Assembly (NCBI RefSeq): GCF_020164745.1
Contig: NZ_JAIUGV010000007.1
Coordinates: forward strand, 248,001 to 312,000
DNA: 64,000 nt
From: Mesorhizobium sp. ES1-4
Lineage (GTDB): Bacteria; Pseudomonadota; Alphaproteobacteria; Rhizobiales; Rhizobiaceae
Direction: 5' to 3'
The first letter of the stretch is position 1. Every line of letters starts with the position of its first letter. Of this stretch, positions 26,091-36,064 are shown in pieces. The translations under genes were made by a program, and so were the position numbers. The notes below the pieces were generated by a model. It did not search any database, had not been told where the DNA came from, and worked only from the letters and a program-made list of their open reading frames with translations.

Positions 26091-27467
26091 ATGGCGGTAG
26101 CGACAATGCAGCGGTCGTCCGGGCGTGGCATCTGGGGGTGGATGTTCTTCGACTGGGCGGCGCAGCCGTTCTTCACGGTCGTCACCACCTTCATTTTCGG
26201 TCCCTATTTCGTTTCGCGCATGGCGGGCGATCCCACCACCGGCCAGGCCGTCTGGGGCTATGGTATCGCGGCGGCCGGGCTGGTCATCGCGGTGCTGTCG
26301 CCGATCCTCGGTTCGATCGCCGACCAGACCGGACCGCGCAAGCCATGGATCGCCTTCTTCGCCGCGATCAAGATCACCAGTCTCACATTGCTGTGGTTCG
26401 CCGCCCCCGGCTCGAACCTGTTTCTGATCGTGGCGCTGTTCTCGCTGGCGTCGGTGGCGGCGGAATTCTCCACGGTGTTCAACGATTCCATGATGCCGCG
26501 GCTGGTGCCGAAGAGCGAGATCGGCCGCATCTCCAACATGGCCTGGGGGCTCGGCTATCTCGGCGGCATGATCGCGCTGATCTTCGTCGTCACCTGCCTG
26601 GCCGGCTCACCGGAGACCGGCAAGACGATCATCGGCATCACCCCATTGTTCGGTCTTGATCCACAGCTGGGCGAGGATGCCCGCGCCACCGGGCCGTTGT
26701 CGGCCGGCTGGTATTTCCTGTTCATCCTGCCGATGTTCTTCTTCACGCCCGACGCCATCAAGGGCATCCCGATCGGGCCGGCGGTGCGCGAAGGCCTGTC
26801 GGAGCTGAAATCGACGCTGGCCGAGGTGCGTCGGCGTGGCGGCATCTTCCGCTTCCTCGTTGCCCGCATGATCTATCAGGATGGCGTCAACGCGTTGCTG
26901 GCGCTCGGCGGCACCTTCGCCGCGGGGATGTTCCACTGGTCGATCACCGAGATCGGCATGTTCGGCATCATTCTCAACGTCGTCGCCATCTTCGGTTGCT
27001 GGATCGCGGCAAGGCTGGACACCGCCCTCGGTTCCAAGGCGGTGGTGATGATCGCGCTGGTCATGCTGTCGGTCGCCACCATCGGTATCATCTCGACGGG
27101 GCCGGGCTTCACGCTGCTCGGTGTGATACCGCTCTCGACAATCGATTCAGGCGGCCTGTTCGGCACCGCGGCCGAAAAAGCCTATATCCTGTACGGTCTG
27201 CTGATCGGGCTGGCTTTCGGGCCGGTGCAGGCCTCGTCGCGCTCCTACATGGCGCGCAGCGTGACCGCAGCTGAATCCGGCCGCTATTTCGGCATCTATG
27301 CGCTGGCCGGCCGGGCAACCAGTTTCCTGGCGCCGTTCATGGTGGCGACGATCACCGCCACCAGCGGCTCGGCGCGGCTCGGCATGGCGGCGATTATCTT
27401 GTTCCTGGCGATAGGCATGGCGATCCTGGTTCGCACGCCATATCCGGCCGATCGGCCGGTGGAGTAA
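26091..27467 (+). CDS. MFS transporter, UMF1/Atg22-like
   Basis: A 458-residue inner-membrane protein with about twelve hydrophobic segments. The N-terminal GIWGWMFFDWAAQPFFTVVTTFIFGPYF is typical of the UMF1 family, whose eukaryotic relatives (Atg22) release amino acids from the vacuole. The bacterial substrate is unknown. The start at 26091 has GGGGGA upstream; ATG at 26058 is an alternative that would add 11 residues. It is convergent with purH, separated by a hairpin. Confidence 0.85.
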   Translation: MAVATMQRSSGRGIWGWMFFDWAAQPFFTVVTTFIFGPYFVSRMAGDPTTGQAVWGYGIAAAGLVIAVLSPILGSIADQTGPRKPWIAFFAAIKITSLTLLWFAAPGSNLFLIVALFSLASVAAEFSTVFNDSMMPRLVPKSEIGRISNMAWGLGYLGGMIALIFVVTCLAGSPETGKTIIGITPLFGLDPQLGEDARATGPLSAGWYFLFILPMFFFTPDAIKGIPIGPAVREGLSELKSTLAEVRRRGGIFRFLVARMIYQDGVNALLALGGTFAAGMFHWSITEIGMFGIILNVVAIFGCWIAARLDTALGSKAVVMIALVMLSVATIGIISTGPGFTLLGVIPLSTIDSGGLFGTAAEKAYILYGLLIGLAFGPVQASSRSYMARSVTAAESGRYFGIYALAGRATSFLAPFMVATITATSGSARLGMAAIILFLAIGMAILVRTPYPADRPVE

Positions 27468-27482
27468 TTAGGCCGAACGAAG

Positions 27483-27520
27483 GCGCCGGCCCTCATTGCC
27501 CTGCCGGATGAGGGGGGCGC
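27483..27520. terminator. Hairpin between convergent MFS and purH genes
   Basis: CCCTCAT/ATGAGGG arms extended outward by GCGCC/GGCGC, in the 64-base gap between two convergent stops. It could terminate both transcripts; T-runs are lacking. Confidence 0.5.
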
Positions 27521-27531
27521 GACCTTCTAGA

Positions 27532-29148
27532 TTAGTGTCTGAAATGCCGTACGCCGGTGAACACCATGGCGATGCCATGTTCGTCGGCAGCGGCGATGAC
27601 ATTGTCGTCGCGCATCGAACCGCCCGGCTGGATCACGGCGGTGGCACCGGCTTCGATAGCCGACAGCAGGCCATCGGCGAAAGGGAAGAACGCGTCGGAA
27701 GCGACGACCGAGCCCTTGGTCAGCGGCTCGACCCGTCCCGCCGCCTCCGCGGCGTCGAGCGCCTTGCGCGCGGCGATGCGTGAGGAATCGACCCGGCTCA
27801 TCTGGCCGGCGCCGATGCCAACGGTGGCGCCGTCCTTGGCATAGACGATGGCGTTCGACTTGACGTGCTTGGCGACGCGGAAGGCGAATTTGAGGTCAGC
27901 CATTTCGCCGGGCGTCGGCGCGCGCTTCGTCACCACCTTGAGTTCGAGGTCGTCGACCACGGCATTGTCGCGGCCCTGGACGAGCAGGCCGCCGGCGACC
28001 GACTTGACCGTCGTGCCTGCCGTGCGCGGGTCGGGCAGTCCGCCGGTGACCAGCAGGCGCAAATTCTTCTTGGCAGCTATGATTGCCGCGGCCTCCTCGG
28101 TGGCATCGGGCGCGATGATCACCTCGGTGAAGGTCTTGACGATTTCCCCGGCCGCCTCGGCGTCGAGGGTGCGGTTCAAGGCGACGATACCGCCGAAGGC
28201 CGAGACCGGATCGCAGACGAGTGCCTTGGCGTAGGCCTCCTTCAGCGACGTGCCTTCGGCGACGCCGCACGGATTGGCGTGCTTGATGATGGCGACGGCA
28301 GCCGAGCGGTTGGGATCGAATTCGCCGGCCAGTTCGAAGGCGGCATCGGTGTCGTTGATGTTGTTGTAGGACAGCTGCTTGCCCTGGAGCTGCCGCGCCG
28401 TGGCAACGCCAGGCCGCTTGTCGCCATCGACGTAGAAGCCGGCACTCTGATGCGGGTTTTCGCCGTAGCGCATGACCTCGGCCAGCCTGCCGCCGAAGGC
28501 CCGCCAGGTAGGATGCTCGATCTCAAGCGCCTCGGCGAACCAGCCCGAAATCGCCGCGTCATAGGTGGCGGTGCGGGCAAAGGCCTTGGCCGCCAGTTTC
28601 TTGCGAAAATCCAAGGACAGGGAGCCGATGTTCATCTCCAGTGCGTTGAGCACCGCGGCGTAGTCGCCGGGATCGGTGACGATGGCGACGTAGGCGTGGT
28701 TCTTGGCCGATGCGCGGATCATCGCCGGGCCGCCAATGTCGATGTTCTCGACGATCGCCGCATAATCGGCGCCGGAGCGGCGGACGTCCTCGAACGGATA
28801 AAGATTGGAGACGACGAGATCGATCGGCTCGATGCCGTATTTGCGCATCGCCAACGCATGCTCGGGGTCATCACGGACGCCAAGCAGCGCGCCATGCACG
28901 GACGGGTGCAGTGTCTTGACACGGCCGTCCATGATTTCGGGAAAACCGGTGAGTTCGGAGACGTCGCGCACCGCCATGCCGGCATCGCCGATCGCTTTTG
29001 CCGTGCCGCCGGTGGAGACCAGTTCGACGCCGGCCGCGGCCAGCGCCCTGGCGAAGTCGACCAGGCCGGTCTTGTCGAAGACGGACAGCAGTGCGCGGCG
29101 GACCGGAACGAGGTCGGGGGCGGGAATGTTCTTGGCTGGAACGGCCAT
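27532..29148 (-). CDS. purH: Bifunctional AICAR transformylase / IMP cyclohydrolase
   Basis: Catalyses the last two steps of de novo purine synthesis: formylation of AICAR with 10-formyl-THF and closure to IMP. The 538-residue length is normal. The cyclohydrolase domain (about residues 1-200) shows [19 protein letters not shown] and [13 protein letters not shown]. The transformylase domain contains [18 protein letters not shown] residues (near 230) and KHANPCGVA (near 285). I start it at ATG 29148, since the upstream residues are not conserved-looking. The heparinase-like gene lies just upstream on the same strand. Confidence 0.96.
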   Translation of the reverse strand: MAVPAKNIPAPDLVPVRRALLSVFDKTGLVDFARALAAAGVELVSTGGTAKAIGDAGMAVRDVSELTGFPEIMDGRVKTLHPSVHGALLGVRDDPEHALAMRKYGIEPIDLVVSNLYPFEDVRRSGADYAAIVENIDIGGPAMIRASAKNHAYVAIVTDPGDYAAVLNALEMNIGSLSLDFRKKLAAKAFARTATYDAAISGWFAEALEIEHPTWRAFGGRLAEVMRYGENPHQSAGFYVDGDKRPGVATARQLQGKQLSYNNINDTDAAFELAGEFDPNRSAAVAIIKHANPCGVAEGTSLKEAYAKALVCDPVSAFGGIVALNRTLDAEAAGEIVKTFTEVIIAPDATEEAAAIIAAKKNLRLLVTGGLPDPRTAGTTVKSVAGGLLVQGRDNAVVDDLELKVVTKRAPTPGEMADLKFAFRVAKHVKSNAIVYAKDGATVGIGAGQMSRVDSSRIAARKALDAAEAAGRVEPLTKGSVVASDAFFPFADGLLSAIEAGATAVIQPGGSMRDDNVIAAADEHGIAMVFTGVRHFRH

Positions 29149-29253
29149 GGGCTGGCGGCCTTTCAAGTCTGGAGGAGCAGGCCCGCGCCGTAGCACATGA
29201 GGCCCGGAAATCAAGGGTTCGCTTTTTCGCGGCATGCCATTGCCGCCGCAACC

Positions 29254-30978
29254 TCAGTTGTGTTCGGGATAACCGGCGATCTTTGTCCGCGTAAGTTGCC
29301 AGTGGACTTCGGCAATCTCGGACGCCTTGAAGGCGAGCACGATCTGACGGCTGCGGCGCGGACCGCCCAGGCCGGCGAAATAGATCGATTCCTCCACTTC
29401 GGGCATGACTTCGTCCGAGGTGAACACCCAGGTGTCGGCCTGATCGGCGGTCAGGACCAGCCGCTCCTGCTCGTCCTGCAGCAGATTGATGTCCGGATGG
29501 ACGTGAAAGCGCACGGTGATGAAATCGCGGCCATTGTTGCGGATCGCGGCGTTGCCGGGCCGCAGGAACCGGTCTCGACCCTCCAGCACATTGCCCTCCG
29601 AAGAGAGTTTCAGCTCACGCTCATGCAGGAAACCGAAGCGCTGGAGATAGCCGTCATGACGGGCGATGAAGCCGTGGACGCCCTTCTGGTCGATGCGCTT
29701 GCACTGCACGTGCTGCGGGCCGCCGATCAACGGTGAGCCCAATTGGTCGTTGACCCGCAGCGAGTGGGTGAAACGCGCCGAAGACGTGTCGTTGATGGTG
29801 GCTGTCGAATGCGCGGCGGTGGCGCGGGCCAGTGGCCGGAACTCGGCGGCGCCGTAGGTATCGATGCCGGCATTGACGATATAATGCTGGCGGCCCGACG
29901 ACAGTTCGAAGGCGAGGCAGCCGGCATGCGCCGCATTGGACACGTCGACCGGCGGCGGCAGGCCGGTATCGGCGATGACGGTGGTGCCGCCCATGGCCAG
30001 CCGCTCATAGCCAGAATGCGGCGCATGCAGCAGCGGCAAGCCGGCGGTGTCGTCATGGCGCAGGATGGTGGCGATGCGGTCGTGGATGGTGGCGCCCATG
30101 CCGTTGAAGCGGGCGAGGCTGCCATCCTGGTGGCGGAAGAAACGCAGCGCCGGCAGCATGCGGTCAATGGCGCCGATCAGCGCCTGCGGCGGCGCTTCGG
30201 CCTGGTTGGCATAGGTCTGGCGCAGCGGCAGAAGGTCGGCGAGGATTTCCAGCACCGCCATTGGATTGCGCGAGACATGGCCGCCGTCGGCAAGGATCTG
30301 GCGATTGAGTTCCTCGGCGAGGTTGCGGGTGGCGGTGCGCAGCGCCGAGGCCGGCGCCGGCAGGGACAGGGCGGCAAAGGCCAGCGCGATGCGGGCGCGC
30401 AGCCGGTCCTTGCCGTCGGGCATTTCGCGCGCCATCGACTTGAGATAGCGGATCTGCACCGCCAGCGATTTCAGGAAAGCCCGGTAGAAGGGAAATTCGG
30501 CGCCTTGCAGCACGACGGAAGAATGCTGCAGCCAGGCGATGATGCGTTTGGCCGTCGTGCCCGGCTCCCAGGCAATGCCCGAAATATGGCTGCCATGCAT
30601 GGCGATCCAGTCGGAAACCAGCGCGCGGGCGTTTGCCGCGGCAAGCTCCGTGCCGGCGGCACGCATATGGCGCAGCCAGCGGAAGCCATGCAGCGTCTTT
30701 TGCCAACCGTGATTGGGGACATTGATCTGGAAAGGGGATTTGCCGCCGGTCTCGACCAGATGGCCAGACAGCGGATAGCGGCCGTAATAGATTTCGAGCG
30801 CGATCTGCGGATCGGCCAGGCGCAGGTCGGGCGGCGCGATCAGGACGCGTTCGGGCGTGCGTCCGGAATAGCGCCAGCGATAGATCGGCCCGGCACGCAG
30901 GCGCCGGCGCGTCTTGCGCCAGAACTCCTTCGCGACCAGCGTCCACAGACGCGTCGTGTTGCCGGCAGCAACTGCCAA
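29254..30978 (-). CDS. Heparinase II/III-like protein
   Basis: A 574-residue protein of the heparinase II/III-like family, with an N-terminal alpha-helical toroid region and a C-terminal beta-sandwich containing the FELSSGRQHYIVNAG and ARATAAHSTATINDTSSARF stretches. Family members cleave acidic polysaccharides, but the chromosomal copy beside purH in alphaproteobacteria has no proven substrate. The start is probably TTG at 30978, four bases after GGAGG; no ATG lies upstream. It shares strand and order with purH, rsmB and htpX, an arrangement I know to be common in rhizobia. Confidence 0.85.
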   Translation of the reverse strand: MAVAAGNTTRLWTLVAKEFWRKTRRRLRAGPIYRWRYSGRTPERVLIAPPDLRLADPQIALEIYYGRYPLSGHLVETGGKSPFQINVPNHGWQKTLHGFRWLRHMRAAGTELAAANARALVSDWIAMHGSHISGIAWEPGTTAKRIIAWLQHSSVVLQGAEFPFYRAFLKSLAVQIRYLKSMAREMPDGKDRLRARIALAFAALSLPAPASALRTATRNLAEELNRQILADGGHVSRNPMAVLEILADLLPLRQTYANQAEAPPQALIGAIDRMLPALRFFRHQDGSLARFNGMGATIHDRIATILRHDDTAGLPLLHAPHSGYERLAMGGTTVIADTGLPPPVDVSNAAHAGCLAFELSSGRQHYIVNAGIDTYGAAEFRPLARATAAHSTATINDTSSARFTHSLRVNDQLGSPLIGGPQHVQCKRIDQKGVHGFIARHDGYLQRFGFLHERELKLSSEGNVLEGRDRFLRPGNAAIRNNGRDFITVRFHVHPDINLLQDEQERLVLTADQADTWVFTSDEVMPEVEESIYFAGLGGPRRSRQIVLAFKASEIAEVHWQLTRTKIAGYPEHN

Positions 30979-31124
30979 AACCCCTCCTGATCGTCCTCTA
31001 CCCCGGCACAAGCTACATGATCGAACGTTTCGTGCGAAGACGAATTCCTGACAACGGTTCCGGTTAACTAGTCCTTAACCCGGATCCGCCCTAAAAAAGT
31101 CAGCAAATACGGATGTTTACACGC

Positions 31125-32513
31125 TTAGCCGGCACGACGCATGCGCGCAGCGAAGAAGCCGTCCAGACCGGAGCGCTCCGGCGCGCCGAGATCGAGATCG
31201 GCGGGCGTGGTACGCAGCGTGCCTTGCGGCGTCAGGAACAAGTCGATCCCGGCGATCTCGCCGTGCCGCAGCGGATCGTCGATGATTGCAGCCGTGTCCT
31301 TGAGGAAGGAACGATGCAGTTCTTCGCCTTCAAGCGGGTCGAGCGAACAATTGGAAAAGACGATCCGGCCGCCGGGCCTGACCAGCGTAGCGGCGCGGGC
31401 GAGCAGCCTGCGTTGCAGGTCGGCGAGCTTCTCGACGTCCGCCGCCGTCTTTGTCCACGGCACGTCGGGATGCCGGCGTACCGTGCCGGTCGAGGAGCAC
31501 GGCGCATCGAGCAGCACGGCGTCAAACAATTCGCCGGGCTCAAACTTGAGCAGGTCGGCCTGGACGATGTCGGCCGACAGGGCAAGGCGAGCGAGGTTCT
31601 GCGCCAGCCGCGCCAGCCGGTTCTTCGAAGTGTCGATGGCGGTCACCCTGGCGCCGGCGAGAATGAGCTGCGCGGTCTTGCCGCCAGGCGCGGCGCAGAG
31701 ATCGGCGACGCGCAGGCCGGTGACGTCGCCGAACAGCCGTGCCGGCAGGCTGGCCGCGGCATCCTGGACCCACCACGCGCCCTCTGCGAAGCCAGGCAAT
31801 TCGGTGACGGCGCCGGCAAGCTTTTCCACCCGGACCGTTCCCGTGGGCAGGACGATGCCGCCGAGCTTTTCGGCCCAGAGTTCGGCATCGGCCTTGACCG
31901 AGAAATCGACTGGCGCCTCGTGGCGATGGGCAGCCAGGATCTGCCGGGCCTTCTCGGGGCCGTAGGCGGCCTTCAGCCGGTCGGAAAACCATTTTGGCGC
32001 TTCGTCGGTGGCGGCAAGCGCGGCCGGAAGCTCGGCTTCCTTGGCGCGCGCCAGCGTGCGCAGCACGCCGTTGACCAGACCGGAAAAGCGCTGGGTGCGG
32101 GGGTCGGACTTGGCGTGGGTCACGGCGAGGTCGACGGCGGCGCTGTCGGGAATGTCGAGGAACAGGATCTGCGCGGCCGCCACGTGCAGGATGTGCGACA
32201 AGGCAGTGGCATTGGGCGGCAGCGGCTTTTCCAGGCGCCGCGACAGCAGTCCCGATATGGTCATGCGGTAGCGCAGCGCGGTGACCAGGATGGCGCGTAC
32301 CAGGCCGCGGTCGCGCAAATCGAGCGCCCTGTATTGCGGATGGCCGTTTTCATGATCGGTCAGGCCGTCGAGCGGCGTACGCGCGTCGATGACGGCGGCC
32401 AGCAGTCGCGCCGCCGCCTTGCGCGCCGCGAGACCGGCAACGAATTCGCCGCCGGCATTGTGTTCCTGATCGCTTGAAACCGTGCGCCGAGGTGCCCTGC
32501 CCGCCACGCTCAC
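31125..32513 (-). CDS. rsmB: 16S rRNA m5C methyltransferase, RsmB/Sun family
   Basis: S-adenosylmethionine-dependent RNA cytosine-5 methyltransferase, 462 residues. An N-terminal NusB-like RNA-binding helical domain (about 20-150) precedes the Rossmann domain with the SAM motif [13 protein letters not shown] (near 255). The catalytic cysteines lie in [15 protein letters not shown] and [16 protein letters not shown] at 32513 overlaps the htpX stop (GTGA), so I chose it over the longer start. Coupled translation with htpX is likely. The exact rRNA position modified is taken from the family. Confidence 0.92.
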   Translation of the reverse strand: MSVAGRAPRRTVSSDQEHNAGGEFVAGLAARKAAARLLAAVIDARTPLDGLTDHENGHPQYRALDLRDRGLVRAILVTALRYRMTISGLLSRRLEKPLPPNATALSHILHVAAAQILFLDIPDSAAVDLAVTHAKSDPRTQRFSGLVNGVLRTLARAKEAELPAALAATDEAPKWFSDRLKAAYGPEKARQILAAHRHEAPVDFSVKADAELWAEKLGGIVLPTGTVRVEKLAGAVTELPGFAEGAWWVQDAAASLPARLFGDVTGLRVADLCAAPGGKTAQLILAGARVTAIDTSKNRLARLAQNLARLALSADIVQADLLKFEPGELFDAVLLDAPCSSTGTVRRHPDVPWTKTAADVEKLADLQRRLLARAATLVRPGGRIVFSNCSLDPLEGEELHRSFLKDTAAIIDDPLRHGEIAGIDLFLTPQGTLRTTPADLDLGAPERSGLDGFFAARMRRAG

Positions 32514-33502
32514 GACCACGGGCCCCTGGGCCCGGTCGGATTGCGGCCCCACGGATTGGATGTGGGCCTGGCCGGTTCCGCCGGCGGTTCAGGGGGGAGT
32601 GGCTTGCCCTGCGGTGGCGTCGGCGCCTGGCGCTGCGTCGCCCGTGGCGCGCCATCGCCTATCTGCTGAGCCATCGCCTGCAGCGCTGCGATGCGGTTGT
32701 CGGTGCTCGGATGGGTGGAGAACAGACTGTCCATGCGCTCGCCATGCAGGGGGTTGATGATGAAGAGATGCGCCATCGCCGGATTGCGCTCGGCGTCGGG
32801 GTTGGGAATGCGTTCGGCCCCTCGGGCGATCTTGTCAAGCGCGGAGGCCAGCCACAGCGGGTGTCCACAGATTTCGGCGCCGCGCCGGTCGGCCTCGTAT
32901 TCGCGGGTGCGGCTGACCGCCATCTGCACGATCATGGCGGCAAAAGGCGCCACGATCATCGCCGCCAGCACGCCGACGAAGCCGAACGGGTTGTTGTTGT
33001 CGCGGTTGCCGCCGAAGAAAAAGGCGAAACTGCCGAGCATCGAGATGGCTCCGGCAAAGGTTGCGACGATGGTCATGGTCAGCGTGTCGCGGTGCTGGAC
33101 GTGGGCGAGCTCATGCGCCATCACGGCGGCGACCTCTTCATGGGTCAGCCGCTGCAACAGGCCGGTGGAGGCGGCGACCGCCGCGTTCCGCGGATTGCGG
33201 CCGGTGGCGAAGGCATTCGGCTGCGGACTGTCGATCAGATAGGTCCTGGGCATCGGCAACCCGGCCTGCTTGGCCAGTGCCTGGACGATGGCGTAATATT
33301 CCGGGGCGTTCTTCTCATCGACCTCGACGGCGTGGTTCATCGACAGCACCATCTTGTCGGCGTTCCAGTAGCTGAACAAATTGGTGCCGGCGGCGATCAC
33401 CAGCGCGATCATCATGCCGCCCGAGCCGCCGATCAAAAACCCAACGCCCATGAACAGCGCTGTCATCGCGGCAAGCAGCATGGCGGTGCGAATGGTGTTC
33501 AT
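32510..33502 (-). CDS. htpX: Membrane zinc metalloprotease HtpX
   Basis: Inner-membrane M48 protease that degrades misfolded membrane proteins together with FtsH. It has 330 residues, with two N-terminal membrane helices (about 6-25 and 29-46). The zinc motif HELAH is at residues 130-134, and further hydrophobic segments lie near 150-200. AGGAGC lies 6 bases before the ATG. A Pro-rich tail (from about residue 290) is longer than in E. coli. The rsmB start overlaps its stop. Regulation by stress is known for the family, but no specific site was identified here. Confidence 0.95.
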   Translation of the reverse strand: MNTIRTAMLLAAMTALFMGVGFLIGGSGGMMIALVIAAGTNLFSYWNADKMVLSMNHAVEVDEKNAPEYYAIVQALAKQAGLPMPRTYLIDSPQPNAFATGRNPRNAAVAASTGLLQRLTHEEVAAVMAHELAHVQHRDTLTMTIVATFAGAISMLGSFAFFFGGNRDNNNPFGFVGVLAAMIVAPFAAMIVQMAVSRTREYEADRRGAEICGHPLWLASALDKIARGAERIPNPDAERNPAMAHLFIINPLHGERMDSLFSTHPSTDNRIAALQAMAQQIGDGAPRATQRQAPTPPQGKPLPPEPPAEPARPTSNPWGRNPTGPRGPWS

Positions 33503-33607
33503 CGTCTGCTCCTGTCTCGACGGTGGCAAAAAAGGGTCGATCCTTGTGTGGTCATCGCTATATGATGGGAAACGCCCGTTCCTGTTTCAATCCGCCCGAG
33601 ACGTCGC

Positions 33608-33814
33608 ATGCACGAGGAAACCAGCAAAACGCCCGCCGCCGGCCCGAAGGAACTGACGCCGGCTGCCCGCCGCGCGCTGCAGGAAGCCGAGGCAAGGCGG
33701 CAGGACTACCGCCGCAGGGAAGCAGCGCTTCCCCGCGAGATCGGCGGCCGTGGCGGCAAGGAACCCGGCCGCTATGGCGACTGGGAGGTGAAGGGCCTGA
33801 CCAGCGATTTTTAG
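33608..33814 (+). CDS. SDHAF4-like succinate dehydrogenase assembly factor (DUF1674)
   Basis: A 68-residue protein whose C-terminus EIGGRGGKEPGRYGDWEVKG ending in TSDF is the hallmark of DUF1674, the family of mitochondrial Sdh8/SDHAF4. Those proteins bind the flavinylated succinate dehydrogenase subunit and protect it before assembly; by homology this protein would act in the cytoplasm on SdhA. The N-terminal half is charged and probably disordered. It is divergent from htpX and far from any sdh gene in this window. A palindromic repeat begins at its stop codon. Confidence 0.9.
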   Translation: MHEETSKTPAAGPKELTPAARRALQEAEARRQDYRRREAALPREIGGRGGKEPGRYGDWEVKGLTSDF

Positions 33815-33880
33815 AGCAATTCCAGGAAAAGTGCGTAGCGGTTTTCCGTCCGGAATTGCGCGAAAACAAAGAGTTAGAGC
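33813..33880 (+). repeat. Rhizobial palindromic intergenic repeat, copy 2
   Basis: CAATTCC/GGAATTG outer arms and GGAAAA/TTTTCC inner arms around GTGCGTAGCGG, almost identical to 1282-1330. The repeat starts at the stop codon of the SDHAF4-like gene. Confidence 0.8.
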
Positions 33881-33979
33881 GGTTCGGCGATTCAAACGCT
33901 CACCGCTTTAGAGTGAGTTGATATTCGGGGTGAGGCCGGCCTGACCTGAATATCGACACGCTCCCGGCAGCGTTGCGTT

Positions 33980-34645
33980 TTATGCAGCGTCGCGCTGAGG
34001 CTCGAGCGCAATCCAGCCACGTTCGTCGAGAGCGATGTCGATCGCATCGTAACCTGCGATCGCGGCATGATGCGTCGCCAGCGGATGCTGGTGCGTGGCG
34101 TTGATCACCATGACCGACGCGCCCGCCGCCTCCGCCGCCGCGATGCCGGCCGGGGCATCCTCGAACACCAGACAATCGCGCGCCTCGAAGCCAAGTCGTC
34201 TTGCGCCGAGCTGGAAGCAATCGGGCGCCGGCTTGCCGCGGGAAACGTCCTCCGCCGTGACGAGGACCCCGGGGACAGGAATGCCGGCGACCTTCATGCG
34301 TGCAAGCGCCAAAGAGCGTGGCGCCGAGGTCACGATCGCCCAGCGCTCCGGCGGCAGCGCGTTGAGAAACGCCACGGCGCCGGCGATCTGGAGGATGCCA
34401 TCGAGATCGGCCGCCTCCGCCTCCAGGAGCAGATCGGCTTCGTGCGCCGGATCGACGCCTGGGAGTGCCAGGGCGGTGATGGTTTCGATCGCCCGCACGC
34501 CATGGATCGTCGGCAGGAAGGCAGCGACGTCGAGGCCGTGACGCCGCGCCCAATCGCCCCAGACGCGCTCCGCCGAGGCGATGGAATTGATGAGCGTGCC
34601 GTCCATATCGAAGAGGAAGGCGGCGAATTTTCTGCCTGCGAACAT
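33980..34645 (-). CDS. HAD-superfamily sugar/glycerol phosphatase-like hydrolase
   Basis: A 221-residue phosphatase of the HAD-IA subfamily. The nucleophile motif DMDGTLINS is at about residue 13-21, motif II is in IVTSAPRS (near 110) and motif III/IV in GKPAPDCF and FEDAPAGIAAA (near 165-180). The cap size and sequence resemble phosphatases of sugar phosphates or glycerol phosphates such as YfbT/GPP; the substrate is not fixed. I start at ATG 34645, because the longer frame upstream has no cap- or core-like sequence. It is divergent from the transglutaminase-like gene. Confidence 0.87.
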   Translation of the reverse strand: MFAGRKFAAFLFDMDGTLINSIASAERVWGDWARRHGLDVAAFLPTIHGVRAIETITALALPGVDPAHEADLLLEAEAADLDGILQIAGAVAFLNALPPERWAIVTSAPRSLALARMKVAGIPVPGVLVTAEDVSRGKPAPDCFQLGARRLGFEARDCLVFEDAPAGIAAAEAAGASVMVINATHQHPLATHHAAIAGYDAIDIALDERGWIALEPQRDAA

Positions 34646-34814
34646 GATTTTCCTTGAAGTGCGGGGAGGTGCGGTGGGAAGGACGCAACCGTAACGGCTG
34701 GGCGCCGATATGGAAAGACGCCAGAGCGCGCGTTGGGCGCGATCGAGGGAACAACCGTCACCTTGCGACGTTGAACGGCACCATCCCCTCCATGCGAACC
34801 AAGGGACGACGCCC

Positions 34815-35684
34815 ATGCTGATCCGCCTCGGCTATGAGATTGCCATTGAATGCGCCGAGGCCACTCCGGTGATTTCGTTGCTCGAGATCCACAAGGACAG
34901 GCAGGCCGACATCAAGCGCCAGACGCGTGTGCTCACCTCGCCATCGGTGCCGTCCAGGCTCTATCACGACCTGCATGGCAACGCCTGCCGCCGGTTCACC
35001 GCGCCCGCCGGAGGCTTTCGCATCCTCTACGACGCCGTCGTCGAGGACAGCGGCGAGACGGACGAGGTCAACACGCTGGCCAGGGAAGTGCCGGTGGCGG
35101 AATTGCCGGATGAGGTGCTGGGCTATCTCCTGGGCAGCCGCTACTGCGAGACGGATCATCTGAGCAATCTCGCCTGGCAGCTTTTCGGGCACCTTCCATC
35201 CGGTTGGGCCCGGGTGCAGGCGATCGTCGATTATGTCCATAATCGCCTGTCCTTCGGCTATGGCTATGCGCGGTCGACCCGCACCGCCGCGCAGGCGCAC
35301 GAGGAACGCGTCGGCGTGTGCCGCGACTTCGCCCATCTGGCGATCACGCTTTGCCGCTGCATGAACATTCCGGCGCGCTACGTGAACGGCTATCTCGGCG
35401 ACATCGGCGTGTCGGCGGACCCGGCGCCAATGGATTTCTCGGCCTGGATGGAAGTTTTCCTCGACGGCAAGTGGTACACGTTCGATCCGCGCCACAACCG
35501 GCCCAGGATCGGTCGTGTCGTCATCGCGCGCGGCCGCGACGCCACCGACGTGCCTTTGCTGCACAGCTTCGGCCCGCACCAGCTCAGCCTTTTCAAGGTG
35601 TGGACATATGAGCAGGAAGGCAGGCTGTTCAATCCGCCCCACCACGGCATCGACAGGACCGTCAGCACACAGATGCTGGCCTAG
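34815..35684 (+). CDS. Transglutaminase-like cysteine peptidase/amidase family protein
   Basis: A 289-residue protein of the bacterial transglutaminase-like superfamily with the N-terminal extension typical of SCO2318-type members. The catalytic triad is visible: Cys in ERVGVCRDFAHL (near residue 175), His in TFDPRHNRPRIG (near 232), and the following Asp region. The N-terminal half (LIRLGYEIAIEC) forms a beta-rich domain. Most members are thought to be peptidases or amidases rather than crosslinkers; the target is unknown. It stands alone, followed by a 380-base gap. Confidence 0.87.
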   Translation: MLIRLGYEIAIECAEATPVISLLEIHKDRQADIKRQTRVLTSPSVPSRLYHDLHGNACRRFTAPAGGFRILYDAVVEDSGETDEVNTLAREVPVAELPDEVLGYLLGSRYCETDHLSNLAWQLFGHLPSGWARVQAIVDYVHNRLSFGYGYARSTRTAAQAHEERVGVCRDFAHLAITLCRCMNIPARYVNGYLGDIGVSADPAPMDFSAWMEVFLDGKWYTFDPRHNRPRIGRVVIARGRDATDVPLLHSFGPHQLSLFKVWTYEQEGRLFNPPHHGIDRTVSTQMLA

Positions 35685-36064
35685 GTATGTCGTTGTCCGG
35701 GTGAGGCCGGCCTTGCTGGCTGGCCCTCCTTCCAAACGCATTCGCCGCTCACCAGCGCACGGGATCGTGGCCTGCAACCATGGGACAGTTGGTCCGCTTC
35801 GGCACACAAAAGCCTGTGCCGCAACAGGACGTCGGCCCGCTTCGGCAATTGTCTCGTCGCCGGTATGGTAAGCGCCCCGTTAACGCGACGGTCGGCCCGG
35901 CTTTTCCGTTTACCGGCCGTTCACCTTTGCGAAGGGCGAAAGCAAGCAAAATCAAATGGTTGATGTTTGGCCGAAGGGGCCCCGGCCGGAGGCGGCGTCG
36001 TCCGGCTGGAATCCTGCATTGCCCTCTCCGCGGCGACGAGGCCGAGGCAAGCGGAGGCTGTTGG
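35685..36064. other. Intergenic region upstream of the vWA gene
   Basis: The 380-base region has no gene I can support. It holds two imperfect direct repeats (GCAAC..CCGCTTCGGCA) at 35774-35804 and 35821-35847, which look like tandem binding sites or a duplicated segment. GCGGAGG at the end is the ribosome site of the vWA gene. The frame that enters that gene from upstream is not coding-like. Confidence 0.45.
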
